Source: Geminocystis sp. NIES-3709
Lineage (GTDB): Bacteria > Cyanobacteriota > Cyanobacteriia > Cyanobacteriales > Cyanobacteriaceae
Direction of reading: 5' to 3'
NCBI RefSeq assembly: GCF_001548115.1
Contig: NZ_AP014821.1
Coordinates: forward strand, 2,545,262 to 2,609,261
DNA length: 64,000 nucleotides
In this document: positions 35,501-47,400 of the stretch, one piece after another
Numbering within the stretch: the stretch's first letter is position 1
Layout: every line of letters starts with the position of its first letter
The notes under the pieces: generated by a model
What the model was told of the DNA's origin: nothing
Databases searched by the model: none
What the model saw: only the letters and a program-made list of their open reading frames with translations
Position numbers and translations under genes: made by a program

Positions 35501-36424
35501 TTAATGGGTTGCTTGTAGTAAATTAACTAACGCAGAAATTTGTTCTCTATTAAATATTTTAGTAATAGTTTCTGCCGCTACACTAGGATCGACAGTAATT
35601 AAAACTTGAGGTAATTTGGAATAGGCTAATTGTTCTAATCCCTGAGAGGGAGCAATTTCTGAACCCTTACCTACTTCTAAACAATCTCCTGCCAGTTTGA
35701 CTTCTTTAATAATTACAGGTGCTAATAAACGATAAGAATGCTTTGGATTACCAATAGCCTGTTTTGCACATTTAATTAAATTTTGCCAACCATTTTCGAC
35801 GGGGGCAATTTGACTTAATTTATCACAAATAGTTTGTAATTGTTGTCGATTATTTGGAGTGGGATCTTGTTTGAATATAACCAACATTTTTTGTAATATT
35901 TGTCTGACTTGAAGAACAATTTCATCACTAGGAATAGCGGTGAGAGACGGACTTGAACTTCTTACCGATGCGGAAGTAACATGAGTAGCAGTGGGAATTT
36001 CCCCGTCGGCTAATTGCTGAATATAATTCTGTAATTCTACAAAATGTGGCTCAGCCGCTTCCATAATTTGTTCTCCCTCTTCTTCCGATAAACCAAGAGG
36101 CCCTTGCAAACGCTCCAATAAATCCTGTAGAATATCGTAGGCTTTAAGGAAAAGACTTTCTAAAGTTTGATCAGTTTGAATAGGATCATCTCTAAGTATT
36201 TTAAAAGCATCTTCCAGACGGTGAGCGGTTTTTGCAATACTATTAAAGTTTAACATAGCGGCACCTCCTTTGATGGAATGAGCGGCCCTAAATAGTTCAT
36301 TTATACTTTCTTCATCGTTAACCGCCGAGGATAAGTCTAAAATACCTTTTTCGATCGTTTCTAAATGTTCTTTTGCTTCCTCGATAAAATAGCCAACAAT
36401 CCTTTCATTATTTGCATTATCCAT
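35501..36424 (-). CDS. Hpt-domain protein, PilL-N-like
   Basis: This is 307 residues from the ATG at 36424, which has GGGAG nine bases upstream; a non-ATG start at 36439 is less likely. The Hpt domain (about 1-110) has the phosphorylatable H49 in LFRAAHSIKGGAAMLNF. The rest has no kinase, dimerisation or CheW module. The arrangement is like slr0073, the N-terminal half of the split PilL kinase in Synechocystis. It would relay phosphate for type IV pilus control, perhaps to the CheY/PatA proteins encoded at 4.5-6.2 kb. The PilL-C half is not in the window. Confidence 0.75.
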   Translation of the reverse strand: MDNANNERIVGYFIEEAKEHLETIEKGILDLSSAVNDEESINELFRAAHSIKGGAAMLNFNSIAKTAHRLEDAFKILRDDPIQTDQTLESLFLKAYDILQDLLERLQGPLGLSEEEGEQIMEAAEPHFVELQNYIQQLADGEIPTATHVTSASVRSSSPSLTAIPSDEIVLQVRQILQKMLVIFKQDPTPNNRQQLQTICDKLSQIAPVENGWQNLIKCAKQAIGNPKHSYRLLAPVIIKEVKLAGDCLEVGKGSEIAPSQGLEQLAYSKLPQVLITVDPSVAAETITKIFNREQISALVNLLQATH

Positions 36425-36854
36425 AGTCTTTACTCCCACAAACTAAAAACTAAATTGTCTATTTGAGTCTTTGATTATAATAATAACCGATAATAGAAAT
36501 TAGGAATTACAAATTAAGAATTACAAATTAGGGATTTTTTATTATTAGCTGATGTTAGGCAGAATAAACTAATTTAAAGAAAAGATGTTAGGCATCAGGT
36601 TAAATACGAAAAAATAAAGGCTGTCAGGTTGAGTATTTGTATCAATATACACTTGTTTCAAAGAAAAGTAAGTGAAGAAATGCTGAGTTTTCGATTAAAA
36701 TTTGCTAAAATCGATGGCTTTTTTGACCAATATAATCGGTTACAACCATTCATTTTATAGCTTTATGATTAATTAAGCAGACTCTAATTATTTAAAACCT
36801 AATACTTTCAATGTACAATATTTTGTTTTCCGTAATCTCAATTATTAGTTACTT
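36425..36854. other. intergenic region, divergent promoters expected
   Basis: These 430 bp lie between divergent genes. I see only short open frames under 30 codons and some repeated ATGTTAGGC-type words, and no RNA gene or clear promoter. Confidence 0.45.
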
Positions 36855-38015
36855 ATGATCGATCGACCTATTTATTTAGACAATCATGCTACTACAAAAA
36901 TTGATCCTCGTGTTTTATCGGCAATGATGCCTTATTTTACGGAATATTATGGCAATCCCTCCAGTAATGCTCATCTTTATGGTTGGGAGGCAGAAACGGG
37001 GATAAAACAAGCTAGAAGTATCATTGCTCAAGCTATTAATGCAGAAGAGGCGGAGATTATTTTTACCAGTGGTGCAACGGAAGCAAATAATTTAGCGATA
37101 AAAGGCATAGCAGAGGCTTATTTTTCTAAAGGACAACATATTATCACGGTACAAACAGAACATAAAGCGGTTATCGAACCTTGTGAATATTTACAAACTT
37201 TAGGATTTGAGATTACTTTCTTACCTGTCGAAAAAAATGGTTTATTAGACTTAGATTTACTGGCTCAAAATATTCGATCGAATACTATTTTAGTATCAGT
37301 AATGACAGCAAATAATGAAATAGGAGTGATCCAAAATATTAAACAAATTGGAGCGATTTGTCGTGAAAAAGAGGTTATTTTCCATACTGATTCTGCCCAA
37401 GCTATCGGAAAAATTCCTTTAGATGTGCAAAAAATGAATGTGGACTTAATGTCTTTAACGGCTCATAAAATTCATGGTATTAAAGGTATTGGTGCATTAT
37501 ATGTTAGACGAAAAAGTCCTAGAGTAAAATTAGCATCTCAAATTCAAGGGGGAGGACAAGAAAGGGGGTTTCGATCGGGTACACTATGTACACCGCAGAT
37601 TGTCGGTTTTGCACAAGCAGTTCAAATAGCCTTACAAGAGATAGACACAGAAAATCAACGACAAAAACAGTTAAGAGATTATTTATGGCAAAAATTGAAC
37701 CAATTAGAGGGAATATACCTTAATGGAGATTTACAGCAACGATTAGCAGGAAATTTGAATATAAGCATTGACGGAGTTGATGGTTCAGCATTATTATTAG
37801 CCTTACAATCAAAGATAGCTCTATCATCAGGATCTGCTTGTTCTTCTACCTCCACAAAACCTTCTCATGTATTAAAAGCATTAGGACATTGTGATAGTTT
37901 AGCAAAGGCTTCCTTACGTTTTGGCATTGGACGTTTCAATACGATCGAAGAAATAAAAGAAGTGGCAGATTTTACTGTTAAAACTATTAATACCTTACGT
38001 CGATCGAGTTTTTGA
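36855..38015 (+). CDS. cysteine desulfurase (IscS/NifS-like)
   Basis: This 386-residue PLP enzyme takes sulfur from cysteine for Fe-S and thio-cofactor synthesis. YLDNHATTKIDPRVL, SGATEANNLAIKG and the PLP-lysine in SLTAHKIHGIKGIGALYV are in place. The catalytic Cys is in the loop SSGSACSSTSTKPSH. This layout is of the class I IscS/NifS type rather than SufS. No scaffold gene is adjacent. The MiaB-type methylthiotransferase at 50.3 kb is one plausible consumer of this sulfur. Confidence 0.9.
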   Translation: MIDRPIYLDNHATTKIDPRVLSAMMPYFTEYYGNPSSNAHLYGWEAETGIKQARSIIAQAINAEEAEIIFTSGATEANNLAIKGIAEAYFSKGQHIITVQTEHKAVIEPCEYLQTLGFEITFLPVEKNGLLDLDLLAQNIRSNTILVSVMTANNEIGVIQNIKQIGAICREKEVIFHTDSAQAIGKIPLDVQKMNVDLMSLTAHKIHGIKGIGALYVRRKSPRVKLASQIQGGGQERGFRSGTLCTPQIVGFAQAVQIALQEIDTENQRQKQLRDYLWQKLNQLEGIYLNGDLQQRLAGNLNISIDGVDGSALLLALQSKIALSSGSACSSTSTKPSHVLKALGHCDSLAKASLRFGIGRFNTIEEIKEVADFTVKTINTLRRSSF

Positions 38016-38435
38016 ATAAACCACAAAACTTATAGCAAGACTGAGACCAGAGATATAGAACCCATTTGGAATCTATGATACTATTATTATATCCATTGTA
38101 AATAACTTCCCTATAAATGAGTGAAAATGGAGAAGTTTGATTCAAACAGGCACTTTAACTTTTTACTACCTGAATTTGACGAAAAAAATCCTAGAAAAAT
38201 CAGACTGTAAGAGTAATCATTGATCTTTTGATGATTCCAAATTTCTCCCCCAACACCCCAATACCCAAACTCGACAATCTTATGTCAAACTGAGGCAATA
38301 CAAGAGTTTTTAGTCATTTTCCCCCCTTCTCTCCTGATCTTCATCATTTTTTTATAGCTTACTCAGGTAATTTATTTGTACTTATTATTTGAAGATTGCC
38401 CATCATCAAATAAACCCAATGTTTCCAGTGAATAT
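38016..38435. other. gap between convergent genes, nothing recognised
   Basis: These 420 bp lie between the 3' ends of the desulfurase gene and the giant adhesin gene. No open frame with a start signal, no RNA-like fold and no clear terminator were found. Confidence 0.45.
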
Positions 38436-41400
38436 TTAGATAACGATAAAAAATTTATTTGTTAATGCCAATCGAGGCTTTAAGACAGCAATCTGTATCT
38501 GTCCATTATCACTAACACCATTGTAATCAAAGAATAAATTACCATTATTTTGATCGTAGATTAAACGATGAGCTTCCATACTCGCACTAGCACCGATGAT
38601 AAATTGACTTGAACTCAACTCTCCTAAAGGTAAACTAAAAGAACTACCTTGAAGGACGATCGAATCTTCTCCTACCTTAAAATCGGTAATAGTATTGATG
38701 CCCTCACTAGGAGAATTAAAACGGAAATAGTCAGCACCACTACCCCCTGTCAAAGTATCATTACCCATACCGCCCACAAGAGTATCATTACCGCTACCGC
38801 CTAAAAGAGTATCATTACCATTATCACCCTTTAGAAGATCATTACCGCCACCACCATCGAGAAGATCGTTACCGCCACCACCATCGAGAAGATCGTTACC
38901 ACTACCTCCCCTGAGAGTATCTTCCATCGCATTCCCCGTGATAGAGTCATGTCCCCCAGCACCATCAATGATATTGAATCCCATTCCACCCACAACAGTA
39001 TCATTGCCCCCCGTAGAGTTAACTACCAAAGTTTGCAATGGGTTAATTACCAGTTCAAAAGTATTACTTACCGATAAAAATCTTGTATCCGTTGCCGTTA
39101 CCTTCACAGAAATAGTGCCACTAGCTGGTGCTTTACCGCTAAAAGTATTAGTATTAAAACTTAACCAAGCCGGAAGATTACTTCCATCGGCTAAAGTCGC
39201 ACTATAGGTAAGAATATCAGCTTCAGGATCGCTAAAGGTATTCACCGGAACAGTAAAATTAAACTCGACTTGCTCTAAAGTATTTTGAACTCCAATAGCA
39301 TTAATCAACAAAGGAGCCTCGTTAACATCATTGATATTCATGGTTATTTTTGAAGTATCTAACAATGAACCACCATCCGTAGCAATTACGTCAATGTCAT
39401 AAGTATTTTTAGTTTCAAAGTCGGGAGAAACTTTAAAATTAACCGCTCCAGTAATTGAATCAATCATAAAGTGACTAGCATCTGTTCCGTCTAAACTCCA
39501 AGTAATTGTATTATAAGGAGCGTTGTTATCTGGATCGGTTGCCGTTCCCTGATAAACTACGGTGGTGGTAGTAATATTCTCATCCACGGAGACGTTATCA
39601 GATGAGGTGATGGTAGGTGCTTCATTTACGTCTGTTAATGTAATTACCACATCTTGAGTAACACTAAGGCTCTCATTCTGAACTTTGACAGTAATGTTGT
39701 AAATGTTATTGCTATCTACATCCTCTGGGTTTTCAAAATCTGGGCTATCGATGAAAGTAACCTCACCATTAGAGCTATTGATGTTAAACAGGGAAGCATC
39801 GCTACCTTCTAAACTCCAAGTAATTGTATTATAGGGAGTGTTGTTATCGGGGTCTGTTGCCGTTCCCTGATAAACTACGGTGGTGTTAGTAATATTCTCA
39901 TTCACGGAGACGTTATCAGATGAGGTGATGGTAGGTGCTTCATTTACGTCTGTTAATGTAATTACCACATCTTGAGTAACACTAAGGCTCTCATTCTGAA
40001 CTTTGACAGTAATGTTGTAAATGTTATTACTATCTGCATCCTCTGGGTTTTCAAAATCTGGGCTATTGACGAAAGTAACCTCACCATTAGAGCTATTGAT
40101 GTTAAACAGGGAAGCATCACTACCTTCTAAACTCCAAGTAATTGTATTATAGGGAGTGTTGTTATCGGGGTCTGTTGCCGTTCCCTGATAAATTACGGTA
40201 GTGGTAGTAATATTTTCATCCACGAAGACGGTATCAGATGAGGTGATGGTGGGTGCTTCGTTAATATCGGTAATGTTAATAACAAAGGTTTGCTCATAGC
40301 TTAAATTATCTTGATCCGTTGTCCGCACCCGAACGCTATATTCATTTTTAGTTTCGTAATCAGGAGAAAGGTTAATGCTTAACTGGTTATTGTTGATAAT
40401 GCTGAAACGATCGTTATCGGTATCACCCTCACCGCTTACGAGTTCGTAGGTAAAGGTGTCATCCTCATTGGGATCGATCGTCGATAAAATACCGATCGAA
40501 CTTCCCGTAGCAACGTTTTCCATGACAACATTGTTGCTGAGGTTCAGGTTAGTAGGTGCTTCGTTAATACCATCAACATTAATGGTTAAGTCTTTTTCAA
40601 AATATAAACCGTTTTGATCTGTGGTTCTCACTCGAATATCGTAACTGGATTCTACATCCGAACCTAGAGGGCGATTCATTATAAGTTGATTTCCACTAAT
40701 ACCAAATAAACCTCTTTTTTGAACCACTAGGTTATCCACTACAGAAAAATAAGAACTGCTGAAATTGAAGTAGTTTTCGCTATAGCCACCATTTTCCTTC
40801 ACATAGTGATATATCAATGAGTTGTTGACATAAACATCAATATTTGTTTGTCCTACGCCGTCAAAAGGGTTATCATCGGTGGGATCACTTAGTTCTAATG
40901 TAATAGGGTTAAGTCGATCGTCAGTAACTATGCCCCCCCAAGTACCGTAAGAACCAGTAACATCAGTGCTACCATCAAAGGCTTGAATCGTACCATCCCC
41001 TTTAAAGAGAATGCCAAAGTGTGGCACGGCAGAACCGATACTGGCATTTTTATCGTTAGCAGAAAGTCCGAGACTAATGCTTCCCCATGTATTGATGTCT
41101 CTCGGATACCCTAGACTAGCCGACATATCTAAGGTGGGAGCTAAATCAAAAGATATGCGAAGCCCTCCTTCAGAATCATCATTATTAAAGTTGCGATCGA
41201 TCGACGCCGTAGCACCCACAGCGAGGAAAAGATGATTAGCAGAGTCAATATTAGAAAGGGTAAAATCCCCAACCAAAGCGCTACCATTACCGATCCAACT
41301 GGTTGGAGTAAGAGAACCGCTTTGTCTCTGGGTGATATTGTAATCGAGATTCAATGTTTCGTATAGAGAGATTCCTGCAACGTAAAAATCGTCCGCCAAA

Positions 41401-44400
41401 AGAGTTTCTAATCCACCACCTGCAACTAAGCTATAGGTAAAGGTATTGTTACTATCCTCATCGGTGGTAGTCAAGTCGCCAATAATTGTATTGAGGAGAA
41501 TATTTTTATCAATACTACTGACGCTCAGGTTTAAATCTGTGGGAACTTCGTTAAGATCATTAATACTAATAATCAATTCTTTCTCATAACTCAGTCCATC
41601 TTGATCTGAGGTTTTCACTCGAATGCTATAACTGGGTTTGGTTTCAAAGTTAGGAGAATGATTAATCTGCAACTGATTACCATTGATAATACTAAAAACA
41701 CCATTATCCTCTGAACCATCACCGGTTACTAAGCTATAGCTAAACGTATTATTGGCATCGGGATCGTTATTACTAAAACTACCAACCACTGTATTGGAGG
41801 GGATGTTTTCATTAACCGTTGTCGAACTAAGAGAAATATCTGTGGCACTTTCATTGAGATCATTAACATTGATAGTGAATACCTTGTCCAGAAATAAACC
41901 ATCCTGATCTGTAGTTCTAACTCGAATGCTATAACTGGGTTTGGTTTCAAAGTTGGGAGAAGTATTAATCTTTAACTGGTTACCATTAATAATACTAAAA
42001 GCGTTGTTATCATTTGAACCTATGCCCGTTACTAAGCTATAGCTAAAAGTATCATTTGTATCATTAGCAATGCTATTAAAGTCACCAACGATCGTACTTC
42101 CCGCTACATTTTCATCAATCCTTGTCGAACTAAGCAATAAGTCTGAGGCAGGTTCATTAAGATTATTAACATTAATAGTAAATACTTTCTCGGTAAATAA
42201 ACCATCTTGATCTGTAGTTTTAACTCGAATGCTATAACTGGGTTTAGTTTCAAAGTTGGGAGAATGATTAATCAGTAATTGATTCCCATTGATAATAGTA
42301 AAAATATCGTTATTCTCTGAACCAGTACCCGTTACTAAGCTATAACTGAAGGTATTATTAGCATCAGGATCATTATTACTCAAACTAGCAACAACGGTAT
42401 TTGTGGGGATGTTTTCATTAACCGTTGTCGAACTAAGAGTTATGTCTGTGGGAGTTTCATTCAGATCATTAACATTAATCGTCAGCACTTTCTCCAGAAA
42501 TAAACCATCCTGATCGATCGTTCTAACTCGAATGCTATAACTTGATTTACCCTCAAAGTTGGGAGAAGTATTAATCTGTAACTGGTTGCCATTGATAATA
42601 CTAAAAACATCGTTATCATCAGAACCATCACCTGTTACTAAGCTATAACTAAAGGTGTTATTACTATCAGGATCGATCGAATTAAAGTCACCAACGATCG
42701 TACTTTCAGCTACATTTTCATCAACCCTCGTGGAACTAAGAGTTATGTCTATGGGAGTTTCATTGACATCGTTGACATTAATCACAAAATCCTTTTCTGC
42801 GGACAAACCATCTTGATCAGTGCTTCTGACTCGAATGGTATAGTTAGACTGGGCTTCAAAGTTGGGAGAACTATTAATTTTGAGTTGATTTCCAGTGATG
42901 CTAAATAAACCCATTCTGCTGATTACTAGGTTATCTACACCAGAAATAAAAGAACTGGTAAAGTTGAGATAATTTTGGCTATAGCCTCCATTGCCCTTAA
43001 CATAGTGATAAATCAGGGAATTGTCAGCATAAACATCAATATTGGTTTGCCCGACACCATCAAAGGGATTGCTGTCAGTGGGATCGGTTAATTGTATAGT
43101 AAAAGGATGAAGTGTGCCATCATTTCCCGTACCGCCCCAGTTGCTGTAAGAACCAGTTACATTCGTATTGCCATCAAAGGCTTGTATGCCACCATTACCT
43201 CGAAATAGAATGCCAAAATGTGCCACAGCAGAATCGATACTAGCATTTTTGTCATTAGCAGAAAGTCCTAGACTAATGCCCCCCCAAACATTTTGATCCC
43301 CATTTCCTGTTGAGTTAGGGGCAAGATCAAAGGCGATCGTAAGTCCTCCCTGTGAATTATCATTATTAAAGTTGCGATCGAGTGCTGCTGTACCACCAAA
43401 CGCAGTTATTAGATAATTCCCTGAGTCGATATTCGCCGTATTATTTCCTACCTGAGTATTGCCATTCCCTACCCAATTAGTTTGAGCAAAAGTACCACCT
43501 TGTCTTTGGTTAAGATTATAGTTTATATCGTAAGTATTGGGGTTACTCGGAGCGATAAAATTGTCAGAAAAGAGGATTTCTGAACCATCGTTACTATCAA
43601 GGATTTCATAAGTAAAAGTATTGTTATTATCTTGATCGATCGTGCCAAAGTTCCCAATAACTGTATTTGGCGAAATATTTTCATCAATATTACTGACATT
43701 CAGAGTTAAATCTGTCGGGGTTTCATTCAGATCATTAATACTAATAATCAATTCTTTCTCATAGCTCAATCCATCTTGATCTTCAGTTTTAACTCGAATC
43801 TTATAACTAGACTTCAATTCAAAATCTGGAGAACTATTAATCTGTAACTGATTGTCATTAACAATACTAAAAGCATTATTGTCATCTGATCCTGTACCTG
43901 TTACTAGGCTATAGGTAAAGGTATTGTTTGAATCGCTATCTGTGGTGCTAAAACTCCCCACGATCGTATTATCTGGGACATTTTCATTAACAGTAACAGC
44001 ATTCAGAATTAAATTTGTTGGGGCTTCATTAACATCATTAATCGTAATCGTCAGAGCTTTTTTATAAAATAAACCATTTTGATCGGTAGTTTTTACCCGA
44101 ATTTTATAACTAGATTTGCTTTCAAAGTTAGGTGAATTTTTAATCTGTAATTGATTACCGTTAATAATACTAAAAGCATTATTGTCATCTGATCCCGTAC
44201 CTGTTACGAGGCTATAGCTAAAAGTATTATTTGCATCCTCATCTATAGTGGTAAAACTACCAATAACTGTATTTGCTACTACATTTTCATCAACGTTACT
44301 AAGGCTAATATCTAGGTTTGTAGGAGTTTCATTAAGATCATTAATCGTAATAGTTAATTCTTTTTCAAAAGATAAACCCCCTTGATCAGTAGTTTTGACT

Positions 44401-47400
44401 CGAATACGGTAGCTAGATTTACTTTCAAAGTTTGGAGAACTATTAATTTTTAGTTGATTGCCATTAACAGTAAAATAACTGTTATCATCAGAGCCAACCC
44501 CTTCCACTAGGCTATAAGTGAACAGGGTATTATTATCCGGATCAACAGTATTAAACGTTCCCACGGTAGTCAAGGTCGTAACGTTTTCATTAACTGCACT
44601 TGAATTTAAGGACAAGTCTGTGGGATAGTCATTAGTTCCCTGCAAATTAACGATGAAAGGTTGACTATTTTGTCTAGTGATGATAGTGTTTGGTTTGCTT
44701 ATAACTACGTTGTCTAGTCCCGATCCAGTACGACTACTACTAGCAAAGTTAATATAGTTGTCGCTATAGCCACCATCCCTCTTAATATAGTGATAGATCA
44801 GATTGTTATTCGCATAAACATCAATATTAGTTTGTCCAATCCCATTAAAAGGATTATCATCGGTGGGATCGCTTAATTGCAGTGTAAAGTTAGAGAAAGT
44901 GTAATTAGTTGCCTGAATGCCCCAAGTGCTATTGGGGAATAACGCGGTTATGTCCTTATTACCATCAAAAACCTGCATTTCACCATTTTTTCTAAAGAGA
45001 ATGCCAAAGTGTGGTACAGCAGAATTAATAGATGCGTTTTTGTCAGTGGCAGAAAGTCCGAGACTAATACCTCCCCAATCACTGGAGGTAGTACCAAATT
45101 CACTGTTGATTAATGGTGATAGATCGAAACTGATCTGAAGATTGTCTTCGGAATTATCATTATTAAAGTTGCGATCGAGTGCTGTTGTCCCATTCCGAAC
45201 AGTGACATAGCCGCTTGCAGAATAAGTCTCTCCTGAATTACTCCAATTAGTTAGAGCGAGAGGGCCACTTTGTCTTCCTAAAGAAAGTTTGTAATTAGGA
45301 TTGTATCTATCTAAAACGGAGAAGAAACTAGAAATCTCAAAATTCTCTGACAGCAGAGAAACGCTGGAAAAATCTTTACTTAAATCTCCATCAGAAACGG
45401 TGAAGTTGAAATAATCGATCGCATCTTCTTGAAGGGCATTAATTGCCGAAGCATTAGGGGTATAGGTATAATCTCCCGTTGAAGTATTGATGCTCAAAAC
45501 TCCGTAAGCTCCATTAACGGTAGTCATGCCACCAGATGCCGTTTTCCCGGCAATACCATAAGTCAGTTGTGTTAACCCACCATCAGGATCAATTCCCAGT
45601 AGAGTGCCAGAAATGGGGTTGAAGATGTCATAGGCACTCGTTTCGCTGAAAGCAATAGGAGCGATCGAAGGTAAGATCGGTTTATCATTGACTCCATCGA
45701 TGGTTATGACAAATTTTGCCTTATCAGTTCGCCCATCGGGAACATTCTCAACGGTATAATTAAAACTCTCCGTAAGAGTATCTCCTATGTTTAAGGCTTG
45801 TACGTCAGGATTGTTATTATCGACAACATAACTATAAGAACCATCACTGTTAAGAGTGAAAGTGCCATAATTACCCTCGATCGGAGTTCCCAAGGTTTTC
45901 TCTGTACCCTGTCCCGCTATTTCTCCTGTCCTGACGGAGATAACTCTTAGATCGGTATAGCTGTTATTGGTATCGGTATCATTAGCGAGAACGTTGCCTG
46001 TCGGATTGATACCGAGTACATTGTTATTGAAGTTTCCTGCTTCTCTAGCATTAGTAGTATCATTAGTAGCAAAGAAAAGACCATAAGTATTCGGACTATT
46101 GGTGCTACTCGTATTATTATCAAAACTGATATTGTTATAAGTTACCGTCGCTGGTGTAGAAACACCTGCTTGAGAGCCTAAAGCTGTGCCAACGGCAAAA
46201 ATAGCACCACCAATACCTTGCCCGTCATTTCCGTCACTTGCACCACCGATAGCATTATTGTTAGAAAAATCGACGTTGTTAAGGTTTAGGTTGCCCGTTC
46301 TAACAAAGATAGCTCCTCCCAGTCCAGCACCACCTCCACCAAAAGAATAGGGGAAAGAGAAGCTACTGCCACTGCCAAAAGTACCACTGTCACCTCTGCC
46401 ACCGCCGAAGCCACCGTTTCCTCCGCCACTGCCACCGCCACCGCCGAAGCCACCACCACCGCCACCGCCACGAGCACCGCCACCGCCACCGCCACCAGCA
46501 AAGCCACCACTACCGCCAGTACCAGAGAAGTCGTCACCGCCGCCACCGCCACCGCCACCGCCAAAATCTCCTGCCCTACCACCGTGAGAACCTGCACTGA
46601 AGTCATTATCATTGTTGTGACTACCACCGCCACCACCGCCACCGATACCGCCAATACCACCTGTGGAAAGAGAAGGAAAATAACTATAACCATCAGTATA
46701 AAAAAGGTAAGCACCACCGCCACCACCACCGACACCACCGCTATTAGGGTCAGTGAATCCCCCCCCATTGGTAGCAGAAGAACCACCAAAGGGAGTCCCC
46801 GTGCCTAATCCACCAACACCACCATCTCCACTAGCAGCAATACCTAAATTGTAATCAACACTATTTCCCCCATCACCAGAGTAGCCCCCGCCGCCTCCGC
46901 CTCCGTTGTAACTACCCATACCACCATCACCAAAGAAGCCTCCTCCGCCTCCTCCCCCATCGCCAAAAAATCTAAAATAACCCTGCGGACGAAAAGACTC
47001 ATAAAATCCAATCTTGCCTCCATTACCGGAGAAGCCACCGCCGCCTCCGCCGCCACCTATGTCATTAAAACTTCCGTCATATAATATCGTGCCACCTCTA
47101 CCGCCGATCGCCTGATTTTTGGTAAAATTCACATTGGTAAGGGTGACATTCGTTGTGACAGATGCACCATTGTATAGCCCATTGATGAACAATGCACCTC
47201 CCATACCAGCACCACCGCCACCACCGTCAGCACCATCTCCTCCTTTGGCTCGTCCTTCAGCTAAGGTAAGATCAGAGATGGAAATATTGCCTTGATTGAC
47301 AAAGAAAATACGAGAATCCCCTGCATCGTTGATACCATTCTTGTTGGCATCGCCACTAATGGTGAGTTTATCTATTCCTGTACCGATAATAGTAAGATCG

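Noticed and set aside
46286-46808. Long open frames on both strands opposite the glycine-rich region
   Set aside because: They are low-complexity Val/Ala- or Thr-rich mirror images of GGT/GGC runs in the real gene, with no start signals.
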